Assembly: GCA_022559985.1 (NCBI GenBank)
Contig: JAFJTR010000005.1
Coordinates: 1 to 64,000 of the forward strand
DNA: 64,000 nucleotides
Direction of reading: 5' to 3'
From: Parastagonospora avenae f. sp. tritici 18332-5
Lineage: Eukaryota > Ascomycota > Dothideomycetes > Pleosporales > Phaeosphaeriaceae
Shown: piece by piece, positions 55,325 to 64,000 of the stretch
Layout: each line of letters starts with the position of its first letter
Position numbering within the stretch: position 1 is the stretch's first letter
The notes under the pieces: generated by a model
What the model saw: the letters and a program-made list of their open reading frames with translations, nothing else
What the model was told of the DNA's origin: nothing
Databases searched by the model: none
Translations under genes and position numbers: made by a program

Positions 55325-55618
55325 ATGGCGCGCACAAAGTCAACCCCCAAGCGCCTCTCCGACTTCGCTCCAACCATCAACACCGAGATGCTCCACCGCG
55401 CGGCCACCAACCCCAACGCCAACCAGCCATACCAGCCATACCAGCCGCTACAGCCAGCTAGGCTCGGAGAGGTTCAGATTCATTACGCAGCGCAACGCTC
55501 TTAGCGTGGTCACCCACCCCATCCAGAGACGGCGCCACGGTACTATTTGCGGGGTCCAGATCTCCTCGAGCATGAAGAGGCCGACTGGGCACTCATCCCA
55601 GATGTGCCGTCTGCTTGA
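55325..55618 (+). pseudogene. Short gene split by an in-frame TAG
   Basis: ATG at 55325 (context CACCATGG) opens MARTKSTPKRLSDFAPTINTEMLHRAATNPN with strongly C-rich wobble positions, then three QPY/QPL repeats and EVQIHYAAQRS to TAG at 55502-55504. The same frame goes on without another stop as RGHPPHPETAPRYYLRGPDLLEHEEADWALIPDVPSA to TGA at 55616-55618; this part also looks coding (YYLRGP, EEADWALIP). Read through, it is a 97-residue protein with one premature stop, which could come from CAG. A 59-residue truncated protein is the alternative. No family recognised. Confidence 0.45.
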
Positions 55619-58208
55619 TCGATTTTTCAAAGCACAACTGCATCAGCTGCTGCTTTGCGATCATGAGCTGATGACTTGGGCAGTCTGCCACTGGCACCAA
55701 TCGAGTCCCAACACCGAAGTTCCTGCAGCCAGCCCATGAGCCCCAGGTGCACTTTCGTTCTTTTCTCCACTACTCATCCATAGTCGTAGCTCAAAGTGTA
55801 TCGAAAAAACGCAGAGCACTCTTCGCGTGATCGAGCTCACCCCGCCCAGTGGCTGGGGTCCTTGCGCAACCACCGCTCGAACGGGCGGCAGACCCGGGCC
55901 ATGGCTGAGGGTATTTTAAAAGCATGAGACTGTTCATAGACATCCCAAATATATCTATTCCTCATTCAGCCCGTGGGCAAATGCACTGTGATGTCGAGTC
56001 GAAGGTACGTGCGTTGGAGCAGCATCCAGTCGAAGAAGTCGTGACGTGCTTGCATGATGGTTCGCTGACATTCCGACTGTTTCAGATCCCCCAAAGGTCA
56101 GAAGGAAGACCCGTCACCTAAATTCTACATCAGCGGAAATCCAATTCTAATGATCTCTGATGGAGAAAAGGTGTTGTCTTCTCGTCAGGGGTTCGGTCCC
56201 AAGCTTTCGGCGCGGCTTCCCCGCCACGCTTGGCTTCGGCATCCTTCCGGAACTTCAGACGACATGTCTTCCCCTCCCTGCGCCGGACCGAACCACAAGT
56301 CTTGCCGCAGCGCCTTGTGTCATCAAGTTGATACTCTTTCTTTTGCATACGACTACTTCACGTATTCCTACTTTCTTTCTTTCATGGCTTGGCCTCTGCA
56401 TGATGTGTCTGACGGCATGTACGTGGAGGCTTTGTATACATACCACTCTGGCCCGGATTCTTTCAAAGGCGTAGATGATGCACCGAGCTGTCTATCCTCA
56501 GGGAACTTTTTCATTACTGCTGCTACGGTAGAAGCCCAGGAAGCTGCTCAGGGTCCTGCACGGTATCAGTCAGAAAGAGCTAGGAAATCATGCGGACTGG
56601 GCACATTCTGCAGCAACGTTCGCTTGCCATCGCCAAGGTAATCGTGTCCAACGGCTTGCGCTTGCTTCCAGAAAAGTGTGTGTGTGGCATCGGTGCCATT
56701 TCCGCCGTCTTGCTTCGTTGCGGGGGAGGTGAGGGGTTCTTTGGCCTGGTGTGGTAGTCAGTGAGTGTACGGTGTGACAGAACTTGCATCGTGGCAAGTG
56801 TCCCCGCCTGCAAAGCTTCTCAGAACCTCGCCGCTCGCACTATCCTGTGTGACTTCAAGGCGTTATACCTCAGCGTACCGTATGACTTACGGCGTTGTCT
56901 ACAACTACGCTGTCGCCATCGCAGCAAGCGCTCGAACGAATCGCACGGACTGTTCTCCAGCGGGCGGGCGCCAGCCCCAGCGAATTAGCATCCAAAGGCC
57001 TACTACGGAGATCATGCAGATATTGGCGAAGGCCAATACCAGCAAAAGCCATCAAGGAGTCAGCGCTGTGAGTGGGACGCCTCGTGCAGAAAGCCCGCAA
57101 GCGCAACCTCACTCGGAGCTCGAGCGGGCATGCCAGAGGCTCAAACCTGCAGCAGTAGCGATTGCTTACATCCAAAATGTGCGCAAGGAGACCCATGTTT
57201 CTTTAGAGAGTGGTGCGGGAGCGTTGTGATGTGGGTTTGCGTGAGTTCGTTGGTGTTGAGGATTTGGTCCTCCTCGCCCAACAGCCATGCTATAGCTTCT
57301 CTCCGCCCCACCACCAGGGCCCAAGATGATTTGGAACCCGCGCGACAGGAGCTTGACAAGCAACCAACGCTGCTTCAAATTGGCCGATGGGCGCAAACTC
57401 AACTTTAGAGCTCCATCTTTCTGTGCGCACCCATGGCTCCGGCCATGGCGTTACGTGCCAGATGCTGGCATCACCAATGGCTCAGGAGATGCACGTCCCT
57501 TCTTTTTGAGCCTTGCCAGCATGCCGCAAGCACTTTGCTTGATCCTCGAATGCACAGGGTATGGCACTTTCGAACACAGTCCATCGTTCTCGCGAACTGG
57601 ATTCTTCTGCGCATCCTGTATCTTTCCTGGTATTGCGTCCTACATCACGCACTTGCTCTCCAAACTGTCTCTATCTACGCCAATTGCAAGCTTTCTTAAG
57701 CCATCCTCCTTTACATTTCCCGGACTCGCATCGCAGTATCTCTCCTGTTCATGCTCAGGTGTCTCCATCGATTCGATCCTCCTGTCACCACCGTCATGTA
57801 GCCACCAAGCTATCTCTCTTCAAGCATGTCTCAGCTGGTGCTGCCTGTCTATCGCCGCATACCCCTGTCGTCCTGCCCGGAACTAGCGAAGCCTCGCTTG
57901 CTGCGGGTGGTCGGTGGGAACATGTCGTTGCCAAGCTCGCAGCTGTGAATAGCGATATCTACTAAGTCACTGGAGCTATATTGTTGCTGAAAGGCTTCAG
58001 TAAGCATAGGAGGTGATTCTCGGTCAGTTTCCAACCAAGAGTATGTCTCGCATTCACCTAAAAGGGGCTCTATTGAGCTGTAGGGCATACCATTACTGTC
58101 GCTCAGAGTCGTCTTGGCAACCCGTTAGCGTCCGCACTGGTGCTAGCAAGTGTGGTTATAAGCTGTAGAATTTTGGATTCTTCTGCTCTTCAGCAACAGA
58201 CAGGCTCA
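55619..58208. other. Gene-poor interval
   Basis: 2.6 kb. Several open frames up to 186 codons exist on both strands (for example 56150-56641, 56765-57229, 57326-57886), but they overlap each other, are rich in Ser/Cys/Leu with no family motif and lack splice logic. A short hydrophobic minus-strand stretch at about 57040-56960 may be a gene remnant. No supported feature. Confidence 0.45.
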
Positions 58209-58612
58209 ATGCCCATCAACATGTCTGCACCTAACGCACATCTCCCTGCCTGCGCGAACGACGGCTTCGCCCACGCCGCCGCCCTCTTGTCTCCGGCCCG
58301 GGGCACCGCGCCCCTCCAGCCCCTTCCTGCCCTGCCCCCCCTCGCGCCTGGCTCGCTCCTGGGCCACGATGTCCGGGCGAGGCGGTTTGGAGCTTGGCTC
58401 CAGTTCCAGGAGCTCCGCGCTGCGGGCCGGTCGGTAGCCAGCACCGACTGGGTGCTCATCTACGATCCAATAGATCGTATCGAGCGCTTGCCGGAAGTAA
58501 GTAGTTGTATCCTTACTCCAATCAAGGCTTCACTAACATGTATTCACAGGGCACCGTCCGCGCCGCCGCCTTCGCTTTGGCGGCAGTCCGCTCCTCGCAG
58601 GGCCTTGGCCCT
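58209..58612 (+). CDS. Small two-exon orphan gene in a GC-rich island
   Basis: Exon 1 58209-58496 and exon 2 58550-58612, joined across a consensus intron (GTAAGT...TATTCACAG), give 116 residues. The protein starts MPINMSAPNAHLPACAND, has an Ala/Pro/Leu-rich part, then ARRFGAWLQFQELRAAGRSVASTDWVLIYDPIDRIERLPE, and ends GTVRAAAFALAAVRSSQGLGP. The last half is an amphipathic, arginine-rich helical segment. The gene sits in about 500 bp of clearly GC-rich DNA inside AT-rich surroundings. That, and the isolated small size, suggest a captured or mobile sequence, or a recent gene. No family recognised. Confidence 0.5.
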
Positions 58613-60315
58613 TGAGTGCCTGCGCTGGGGTTGGGCGCCAGTGCCCGCTCCTCTCTCCCTCCTCTCTTTGTGGGCCGAAGGCCACCGGCGGGTAGGCCCT
58701 CGGAAGGGTCCTTTGGTTGGCCCTCATGGCCATGAACTAGGTTTTTTGGGATGGCGGCTATGGGCCGTCGCCTACAAGACCCGAATACAAGTCCTTGCTC
58801 CCGCCAATGTCATGTGCCCTGTGATTTACTTGTGATACTTGCATACCCTGTGATAATACTTCCTGTTCCCGTTCAATGTATCATGATTGTTGTGACAGTG
58901 GTGCTACCCTGCGTGAAGCTATACAGGCTCACTGATACGTATGACTACGGTGTTAACTCGTATATCAAGGAGCCCCACATGAAGGTGTACAGCCTCATAC
59001 ATATCAGCAGTCATAGGCTTAAATATATACCGCGAGAATAGGCAGGAGTACTCATAGTCAGACTGCTTGTTGATCTCAACGCACTCGTGATATCGAGGTC
59101 GCGACCCCGCCGACAGGCCCGCAAACAACGATGGACTCTCCACGAGCATCGAATCCAGCATCAACACCAGCACCAGTCATCACCTCGGCCTTGCCTTGTC
59201 AGGACCAGGGTACCCCGATCGATCTGTGGACTTCGACGTTACTCTCATCGAAGCTGCCTGGAAGACGTGGTTCCGTGTCTGACGCAATGACAGAGAGGTA
59301 TTTTCCTGTCCAAAGAGCAGCCTTTTCTCGCAATCCCTACTTCTGAGAGAGCGAAGCACGTACGATCAAGTCACCCCATTACCTGTCGTTTGAGAACTCA
59401 TCGCGGCCACAAGTATGCGCCCAAGACGGTGTGACTCGTCAACGCTTGGACAACATCTTTCAGGACCGCCGCCTACACCACGTTCACACCCCTCCTACGC
59501 TCCCTTTCCACTCGATTCTCGTTCCGTCTTCGTGTCGTCACTACGGGCTCCGCACTTCCTGTTGGTAAAGGACTATGAAGGGCAGTCAGCCACGGCCAGT
59601 TGAAACAGGTGAAGAACGCAAGAAACTACCTTCAAAGCTACCTCCCAAGGTTTTATCACCGTAGCAACCCAGAATGCATAAAAAAAATTCCTCATAGTAC
59701 TTATAAGCCGCTTACGAGCGCCTCCGAACCTACGACCTTCACTATGTCCCGACGAGAACGTACTCCACCCCATACTGCAGTTCGCTCTCCAATATCCCCA
59801 CCTCGATGTCCGAGTCCGACGAGGCATCAAACTTCCTCCCACTTGCGGTACAAGGGTCTCGGAAGAATGCAAGAACCTACTTGCAACCCAACCACTGCTC
59901 CCACAAGCCACACTGCATTATCCAACTTCTCCTCGGAGGATCTATCGCCAGAGATCCCACCATAAACTCAGACAAGACTCTGATAAGAATTTTCGAAGCA
60001 ACAGGACTCAGCTCTCAATAGGGCCCACCGGGAAGCTGCTTGGGTAGTCTTCGGGCAGGTTCTTGACTGGCGTGCGACGCCGCTTGCAGGCTTCAGGTCC
60101 GCCTGACAGATGATTACTCTCTGCGCACCTTGATGTATGGTTACTCTCTCTACATACAACAATAGACACTTGTCAGCAAGGACACTCCTACCTTTAAGCG
60201 TCGGGGTCTGAATTTGCTCAGTCCAGGCACAGAGTAAGGTCACTAAGGTGGCTTTGGGTTGAAGTGTGCTCGGTGTGCTGCGGAGGTGTGATCTCCGTGT
60301 GTCTTGGTCCACCAG
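58613..60315. other. Gene-poor interval up to the MITE
   Basis: 1.7 kb. The first 130 bp continue the GC-rich island of the upstream gene; the rest is mixed composition with only short, unsupported open frames. Confidence 0.5.
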
Positions 60316-60474
60316 CAGACATGTCAACAATCAAGCCGATCGGCGGCTTGATTCGCGAACGTGCCACGCAAAGGGACTTGCACGTCTTCACGGAGCATAT
60401 TGTAGAACGTGCACGCTCAAACAGGAAATGAAACTAGCTGATCGGCTTGATTGGCTTGATTGTTGACATGTCTG
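60316..60474. mobile_element. hAT-like MITE with 26-bp terminal inverted repeats and 8-bp TSD
   Basis: The 159-bp element begins with CAGACATGTCAACAATCAAG (first 20 of a 26-bp arm, 60316-60341) and ends with its reverse complement (60440-60474), interrupted only by a 9-bp duplication of GGCTTGATT. The 8-bp string TCCACCAG is directly repeated on both sides (60308-60315 and 60475-60482). An 8-bp duplication is typical of hAT-superfamily insertions. Inside each end, further copies of CAAGCCG/CGGCTTG form subterminal repeats. It has no coding capacity and needs a transposase from elsewhere. Confidence 0.88.
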
Positions 60475-62488
60475 TCCACCAGTGTCCTAGTCTTCATTTC
60501 CTTCGCCAGTCTATCCCATCCCCTGCCCAGCGATTTATCGACACCATCGTCTCGCTGCTCGTGCGGCCCACTGTACTCCAAGTATCAAGTTTGACGCTAA
60601 AAGGGTGGTTCTGAAAAGCAGGTATGACTGATTGGTGGGCGATGGAAGACACATTCTACCCATAGTCGCTTGAATGTTTCGGATGGGACCACCTTTACGG
60701 CAGATGATTAGTGGAGCATAAGACGAGACGCAGCGGGTGAGATGGTAGCGTCAGTGTTCCATTCAGATAATTGTGATGAGCAAGTGGAAATGGTTTCCTA
60801 AGCTTAGGTTTATAGGGTGTCTTCTTATTTCAGGTTGGAAGGGAAATGCACGTGTGTGAATCAGTGAGACTTCTCAATCCCGAGCCCAAGCACGAGCACA
60901 AGCACAGAAAGACAATTGAGAACAGGCTATGCTTACTGACACAAAGTTAGAATAGCTGAGTTTGGGAGAACAATCAGTACGATATAGAGGACTACTCAGA
61001 AAACAATGCAAGACAAACTTATAATACTTCTTGGGATTCGGAAGCATCAGGTCATGTTATAAGGCGGATAGGTGTATGAAAACTAGTCACGAATATTGCT
61101 TACGTTTGGGGCCAGCTGCGGATGCTGTTCGCTGTTACTAGTATGCTCACTTTGCGGCGTAACAGTGCAAAAACAAATGATCGAGTCCGAGAAGTAGAAG
61201 AAATGTTGTATCGATGTCAATAGTCTCAAAAACCCGCAAGTACATTTTCGTTCCGTCATATATTAAGCCTCTATTCTAACTAACGAGTCTTTGCCCTCAT
61301 GAACGTTACAATCGCGAAGTCTTGCAGTTTTTTTTTGTGTAGCTAAGAATAACCTTTCATAAATACACGAAGACCACAAGCCCTGGATAAAGCCAAGCTG
61401 TCAGCCGCTCACCTCGCAACAGATACACACACGCTCATTCCTTCGCAATGTGCTAGCGAGCTGAAGGTCGAGCAGTTGAGACGGATCTGTATCTTATACA
61501 ATGAGGAACGGGTATCAACTTCCCATTTACCTCCACATGACGACCTCAAATACATCGATACCAGGTTCGAAATAGCGTACCACTATGCCTTAGATCCTTT
61601 ATATAATTCGCTGATCAGTCAGGAGGGGCAATAGTTCAGCCGTAGTCGCATCGTATAATGTTCATGCACAATTTTCATATCTCGGATGTGAGTGTCTCAA
61701 ATGAGTATAGGTGAATTTGCTAATTGCAAACCAACCAAGGCTGGCATGGTGATTCAAGGCTTTGGTGTGTGGAAGATATGGGAGGCTACTGGACGCGATG
61801 CAAAAGTGATGGACTGTACAGTAATGGAGTCCATATAATGTGAGGAAATTGTTTTATTGTTTTTGCTACGGTACGGAAGGAGTATATAGAGATGGAAACA
61901 GGCTAGATAGCCAAGTACACGCTCATAGGAGCAGGGACCTCATGGCTATCGAACAAAAGGTTCTGAGGTTATGTACCGAAGACTTTAAATAAACATCGCG
62001 ACGACGACCTCAGGAAATATGACATCGCAACACGGACAGATATCACTGTAAACTGCAGGATAGGGGCGAGAGTAGAAGGCCTTTGTGAAGACCATTACTC
62101 TACACTGGTTCCGGATACCTTCATTTGCTGCAGATAAAGGAGAGGCGCCATGATCAAGCTTTAGGACCGTTTCAGTGGAGATGGACGGTTAATTTTTCTC
62201 ACTTCTATGTATCCTTTTTTCTGGAGAACCCCAGTCTCGAAGGATATGCTCAACGGGATACAGTCAAAATTTGTGCGGCATATTCCTCATGGCAGTGCTT
62301 TACATGAGTTTGAAGACGGCGAATGAGATGCTCCGCTTACGAAAGCGGATGTTGCCGGCTTGGCGCTTTGCGAGCTCCGCGAACATCACCAAGCTTCACG
62401 ACAACCGCATTCAAGCGCGCAACAGCACGACACGCGCCCATTGGCCCTCTCCACTCTTCCCCTCGGTTGTCAGTCACCTCTTCTCAAA
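60475..62488. other. AT-rich gene desert
   Basis: 2 kb. No open frame of 60 codons occurs between about 60470 and 62120. Poly-T and TpA-rich strings are frequent (for example around 61320). No repeat or RNA recognised. The last 100 bp are the leader of the complex I gene. Confidence 0.6.
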
Positions 62489-63190
62489 ATGGCAGCGAAG
62501 CAAGGCGCGACGGCGTTCTCGGTATGCTTAGCACCCTGTCCCACATTCACCAAATCGACACCCCTCACGCCTATCGCTGTATGGCTTGCAAATGCGCGCT
62601 AACATGAGTATAGAAATACACTGTCCAGCCAAAAGGTCTCTATGCTGCCATCAATAGGCTGTTCGCGCTCGACCCCAAGCGGTCTACCGGTATTCCCATG
62701 AACCCGCAATTCCGCAACCCTCCCCCAGGTGGCCTTGACCCGAACACCTACGACGACCCCGTCACCGTTCCCGCCGCCGATCTTGCAGAGAACCCTTACT
62801 GGAAGCGTGATGTACGACGACGGTATCCGCGGCTCTCGACCATCACTCAGGCGGATGCGGTTGCGCTGTTGGAGGTTGGAAGCGCAGCAGCGCCCAAGCA
62901 GGACTTGATCGGAGAGGCAGGTTCAAAGCAATTGGTTGCCGCACAGGAACAAGGCAGCAAAGGTCTGGCAGTAGCTTTCGAGAAGAACACCGGATTGGCA
63001 AAGGACATCTTGGGCCCCGGAGGTTTGCCGCCAATGCCGCCTGCGCTGCACACTTCAAAGGCTGCAGGCCAGAAGCGATACGATTTGGAGGCGGAGCAAT
63101 CATACCCTGATACGTAAGTCAATTCCCTGTCAACTGTATGGAACAACGTACTGACCATGCTACAGCTACCCTTGCCGGGTATTTTCCTAA
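62489..63190 (+). CDS. nuo21.3: NADH:ubiquinone oxidoreductase 21.3 kDa subunit (complex I)
   Basis: Three exons (62489-62521, 62614-63113, 63166-63190) give 185 residues. The 33-nt first exon MAAKQGATAFS is joined to KYTVQPKGLYAAINRLFALDPKRSTGIPMNPQFRNPPPG, the fungal 21.3 kDa subunit start. Then ENPYWKRDVRRRYPRLSTITQADAVALLEVGSAAAPK, LPPMPPA and the end YDLEAEQSYPDTYPCRVFS, which matches the Neurospora protein's EQSYPEQYPCR end as I remember it. It is a nuclear-encoded accessory subunit of respiratory complex I at the inner mitochondrial membrane. The last exon codes for only eight residues and its join restores YPCR. Confidence 0.94.
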
Positions 63191-63601
63191 ACTTTGAGAA
63201 CACGAGGGTGAGTAGAATGAACAATAGACACCATGTACATATGGCCATTGATTTGCGTAGCTGTCCATGTTATTACTTGTGCCTTGACTGTAATGTTGCA
63301 ACTTCTTCGATTTGCTATTTCCGTCTCTCTTCTCATAGTCCTCATGCCTGTTTCCGACTCGTCTTTTCTATCGTTGCTCAATTCGTTCACCATGTACACA
63401 TTGGCCGTCACGTGCATATGGACTCTTCACCAGTGCTGCCGTTTGCCCCGCCTCTATCGAACGGCGGTCGTGACAGGTTCGTGAGTCTTGGCGCTCTTGT
63501 CGCACCTTCCTCCCCCAATTTGTTTCCCCAAGATTGACCGCACTCACCCCACGACCTCCCCCGCATCTCCTCTTCTCCTCCAACTCGCTCAGTCTGCAAC
63601 C
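63191..63601. other. Intergenic region between nuo21.3 and the RING gene
   Basis: 411 bp; the last 80 bp are CCTCC/CTC-rich, typical of a fungal leader. Nothing else recognised. Confidence 0.5.
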
Positions 63602-64000
63602 ATGGCCTCCGGGTCAGTTACAGTGCCGCCAGGCGAGGCAGCCGCGCCCCTCAACTTCATCTACGCGTGTTCCGTTTGTTGCTACACTCTCGCCGACGTC
63701 TACGAGGGTCACGATGAGACGGTCGAGGGCTTGTCGGACGGTATTAACCCCAGAGACCGCCTCGTTACACATTTGTACCTCGCAAGCTGCTGCCATGTCT
63801 TTTGCGGTAGCCATTTGGAGGGCGGAGGTAAGTCTGGCCATAAGGCACGTGACAACGCGAGCACCTACTCACAACGTCACAGCACCTCAATTCCACCCCG
63901 AAGGACAGCGACCGAAAGCTGCATGTCCCACTTGCGTCAAAGAGAAGAACGACAGCACTGTGCGCGATCTGTACTCTATCCGGGGTTTCCAGAAGAATGA
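63602..64000 (+). CDS. RING-type zinc-finger protein, 5' part
   Basis: Exon 1 63602-63827 and exon 2 from 63883 run off the window end. The visible 115 residues contain an N-terminal Cys-rich module: YACSVCCYTL, then HLYLASCCHVFCGSHLEGG, APQFHPEGQ and AACPTCVKEKNDSTVRDLYSIRGFQ. The C-x2-C, CxHxFCxxH and CPxC spacing fits a RING or RING-like zinc finger, possibly an E3 ligase or a chromatin/meiosis RING protein. The intron (GTAAGT...GTCACAG) joins G and APQFHP. The rest of the gene is needed to name it. The start ATG is in a good context (ACCATGG). Confidence 0.82.
   Translation: MASGSVTVPPGEAAAPLNFIYACSVCCYTLADVYEGHDETVEGLSDGINPRDRLVTHLYLASCCHVFCGSHLEGGGKSGHKARDNASTYSQRHSTSIPPRRTATESCMSHLRQREERQHCARSVLYPGFPEE

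Noticed and set aside
56870..57230. Minus-strand hydrophobic segment (WLLLVLAFANICMISVVGLWML) as a membrane-protein exon
   Set aside because: Directly preceded by a stop in its frame, and no acceptor joins it in phase to the ATG-plus-GTAAGC upstream.
56150..57886. Three plus-strand frames of 154-186 codons
   Set aside because: No motif, Ser/Cys-rich composition, competing frames on both strands, and no splice signals linking them to neighbours.

Overview
The window is nuclear DNA of a filamentous ascomycete, most likely a Dothideomycete. Genes sit on both strands, most are broken by short introns of about 45-70 bases (GTRNGT donors, CTAAC/CTGAC-like branch sites, YAG acceptors), intergenic gaps are short around housekeeping genes, and many products are fungal: Sts1, Bud6, the 21.3 kDa complex I subunit, DUF3176 and DUF7918 proteins, and a kinesin-light-chain-type TPR array of the kind found at the C-terminus of fungal NLR-like proteins. 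The class assignment rests on general resemblance and was not tested by a search.

Layout. 1-919 is the 3' end of a protein with almost identical 42-residue TPR units. About 2.5 kb of gene-poor DNA follows, with a decayed tRNA-Ala-like sequence. From 3.5 to 14 kb is a conserved block: ELP1 (Elongator, minus), COX8 (minus), MTR4 (nuclear exosome helicase, plus) and STS1 (nuclear proteasome tether, plus). From 15.3 to 21.7 kb lies a head-to-tail array of four DUF7918 paralogues, the first two broken and the last two intact. From 23 to 42 kb is a second conserved block: a PTC2/3-type PP2C phosphatase (minus), a peroxisomal acyl-CoA oxidase (plus), LST8 of the TOR complexes (plus), BUD6 (minus), the ataxin-2 homologue PBP1 (plus) and a sugar/inositol transporter (plus). 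From 42 to 48.2 kb is a second tandem family, six minus-strand copies of a short protein beginning with an LPAELRNRIYE motif; two are intact, three carry nonsense codons and one is a 3' fragment. From 48.4 to 55.6 kb are a small conserved basic protein, an AVT2-like vacuolar amino acid transporter, a DUF3176 membrane protein, a tail-anchored hypothetical protein and a short broken gene. From 55.6 to 62.5 kb the DNA is gene-poor and holds a small GC-rich two-exon orphan gene and a 159-bp hAT-like MITE with an 8-bp target duplication. The window closes with the complex I 21.3 kDa subunit and the start of a RING-type zinc-finger gene that runs off the end.

The conserved genes cover tRNA wobble modification, respiration (two nuclear subunits), RNA surveillance, proteasome localisation, TOR signalling, polarity and peroxisomal beta-oxidation; they are not an obvious functional cluster. 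The accessory parts are the two tandem families and the TPR gene. The most interesting material is the DUF7918 array, whose members end in SUMO-interacting-like motifs and in one case carry a repeat-expanded run of SUMO-acceptor-like sites, and the LPAELRNRIYE array, which shows graded decay. Exon boundaries were worked out by hand from splice consensus and reading-frame continuity, so coordinates are models and not transcript-proven.
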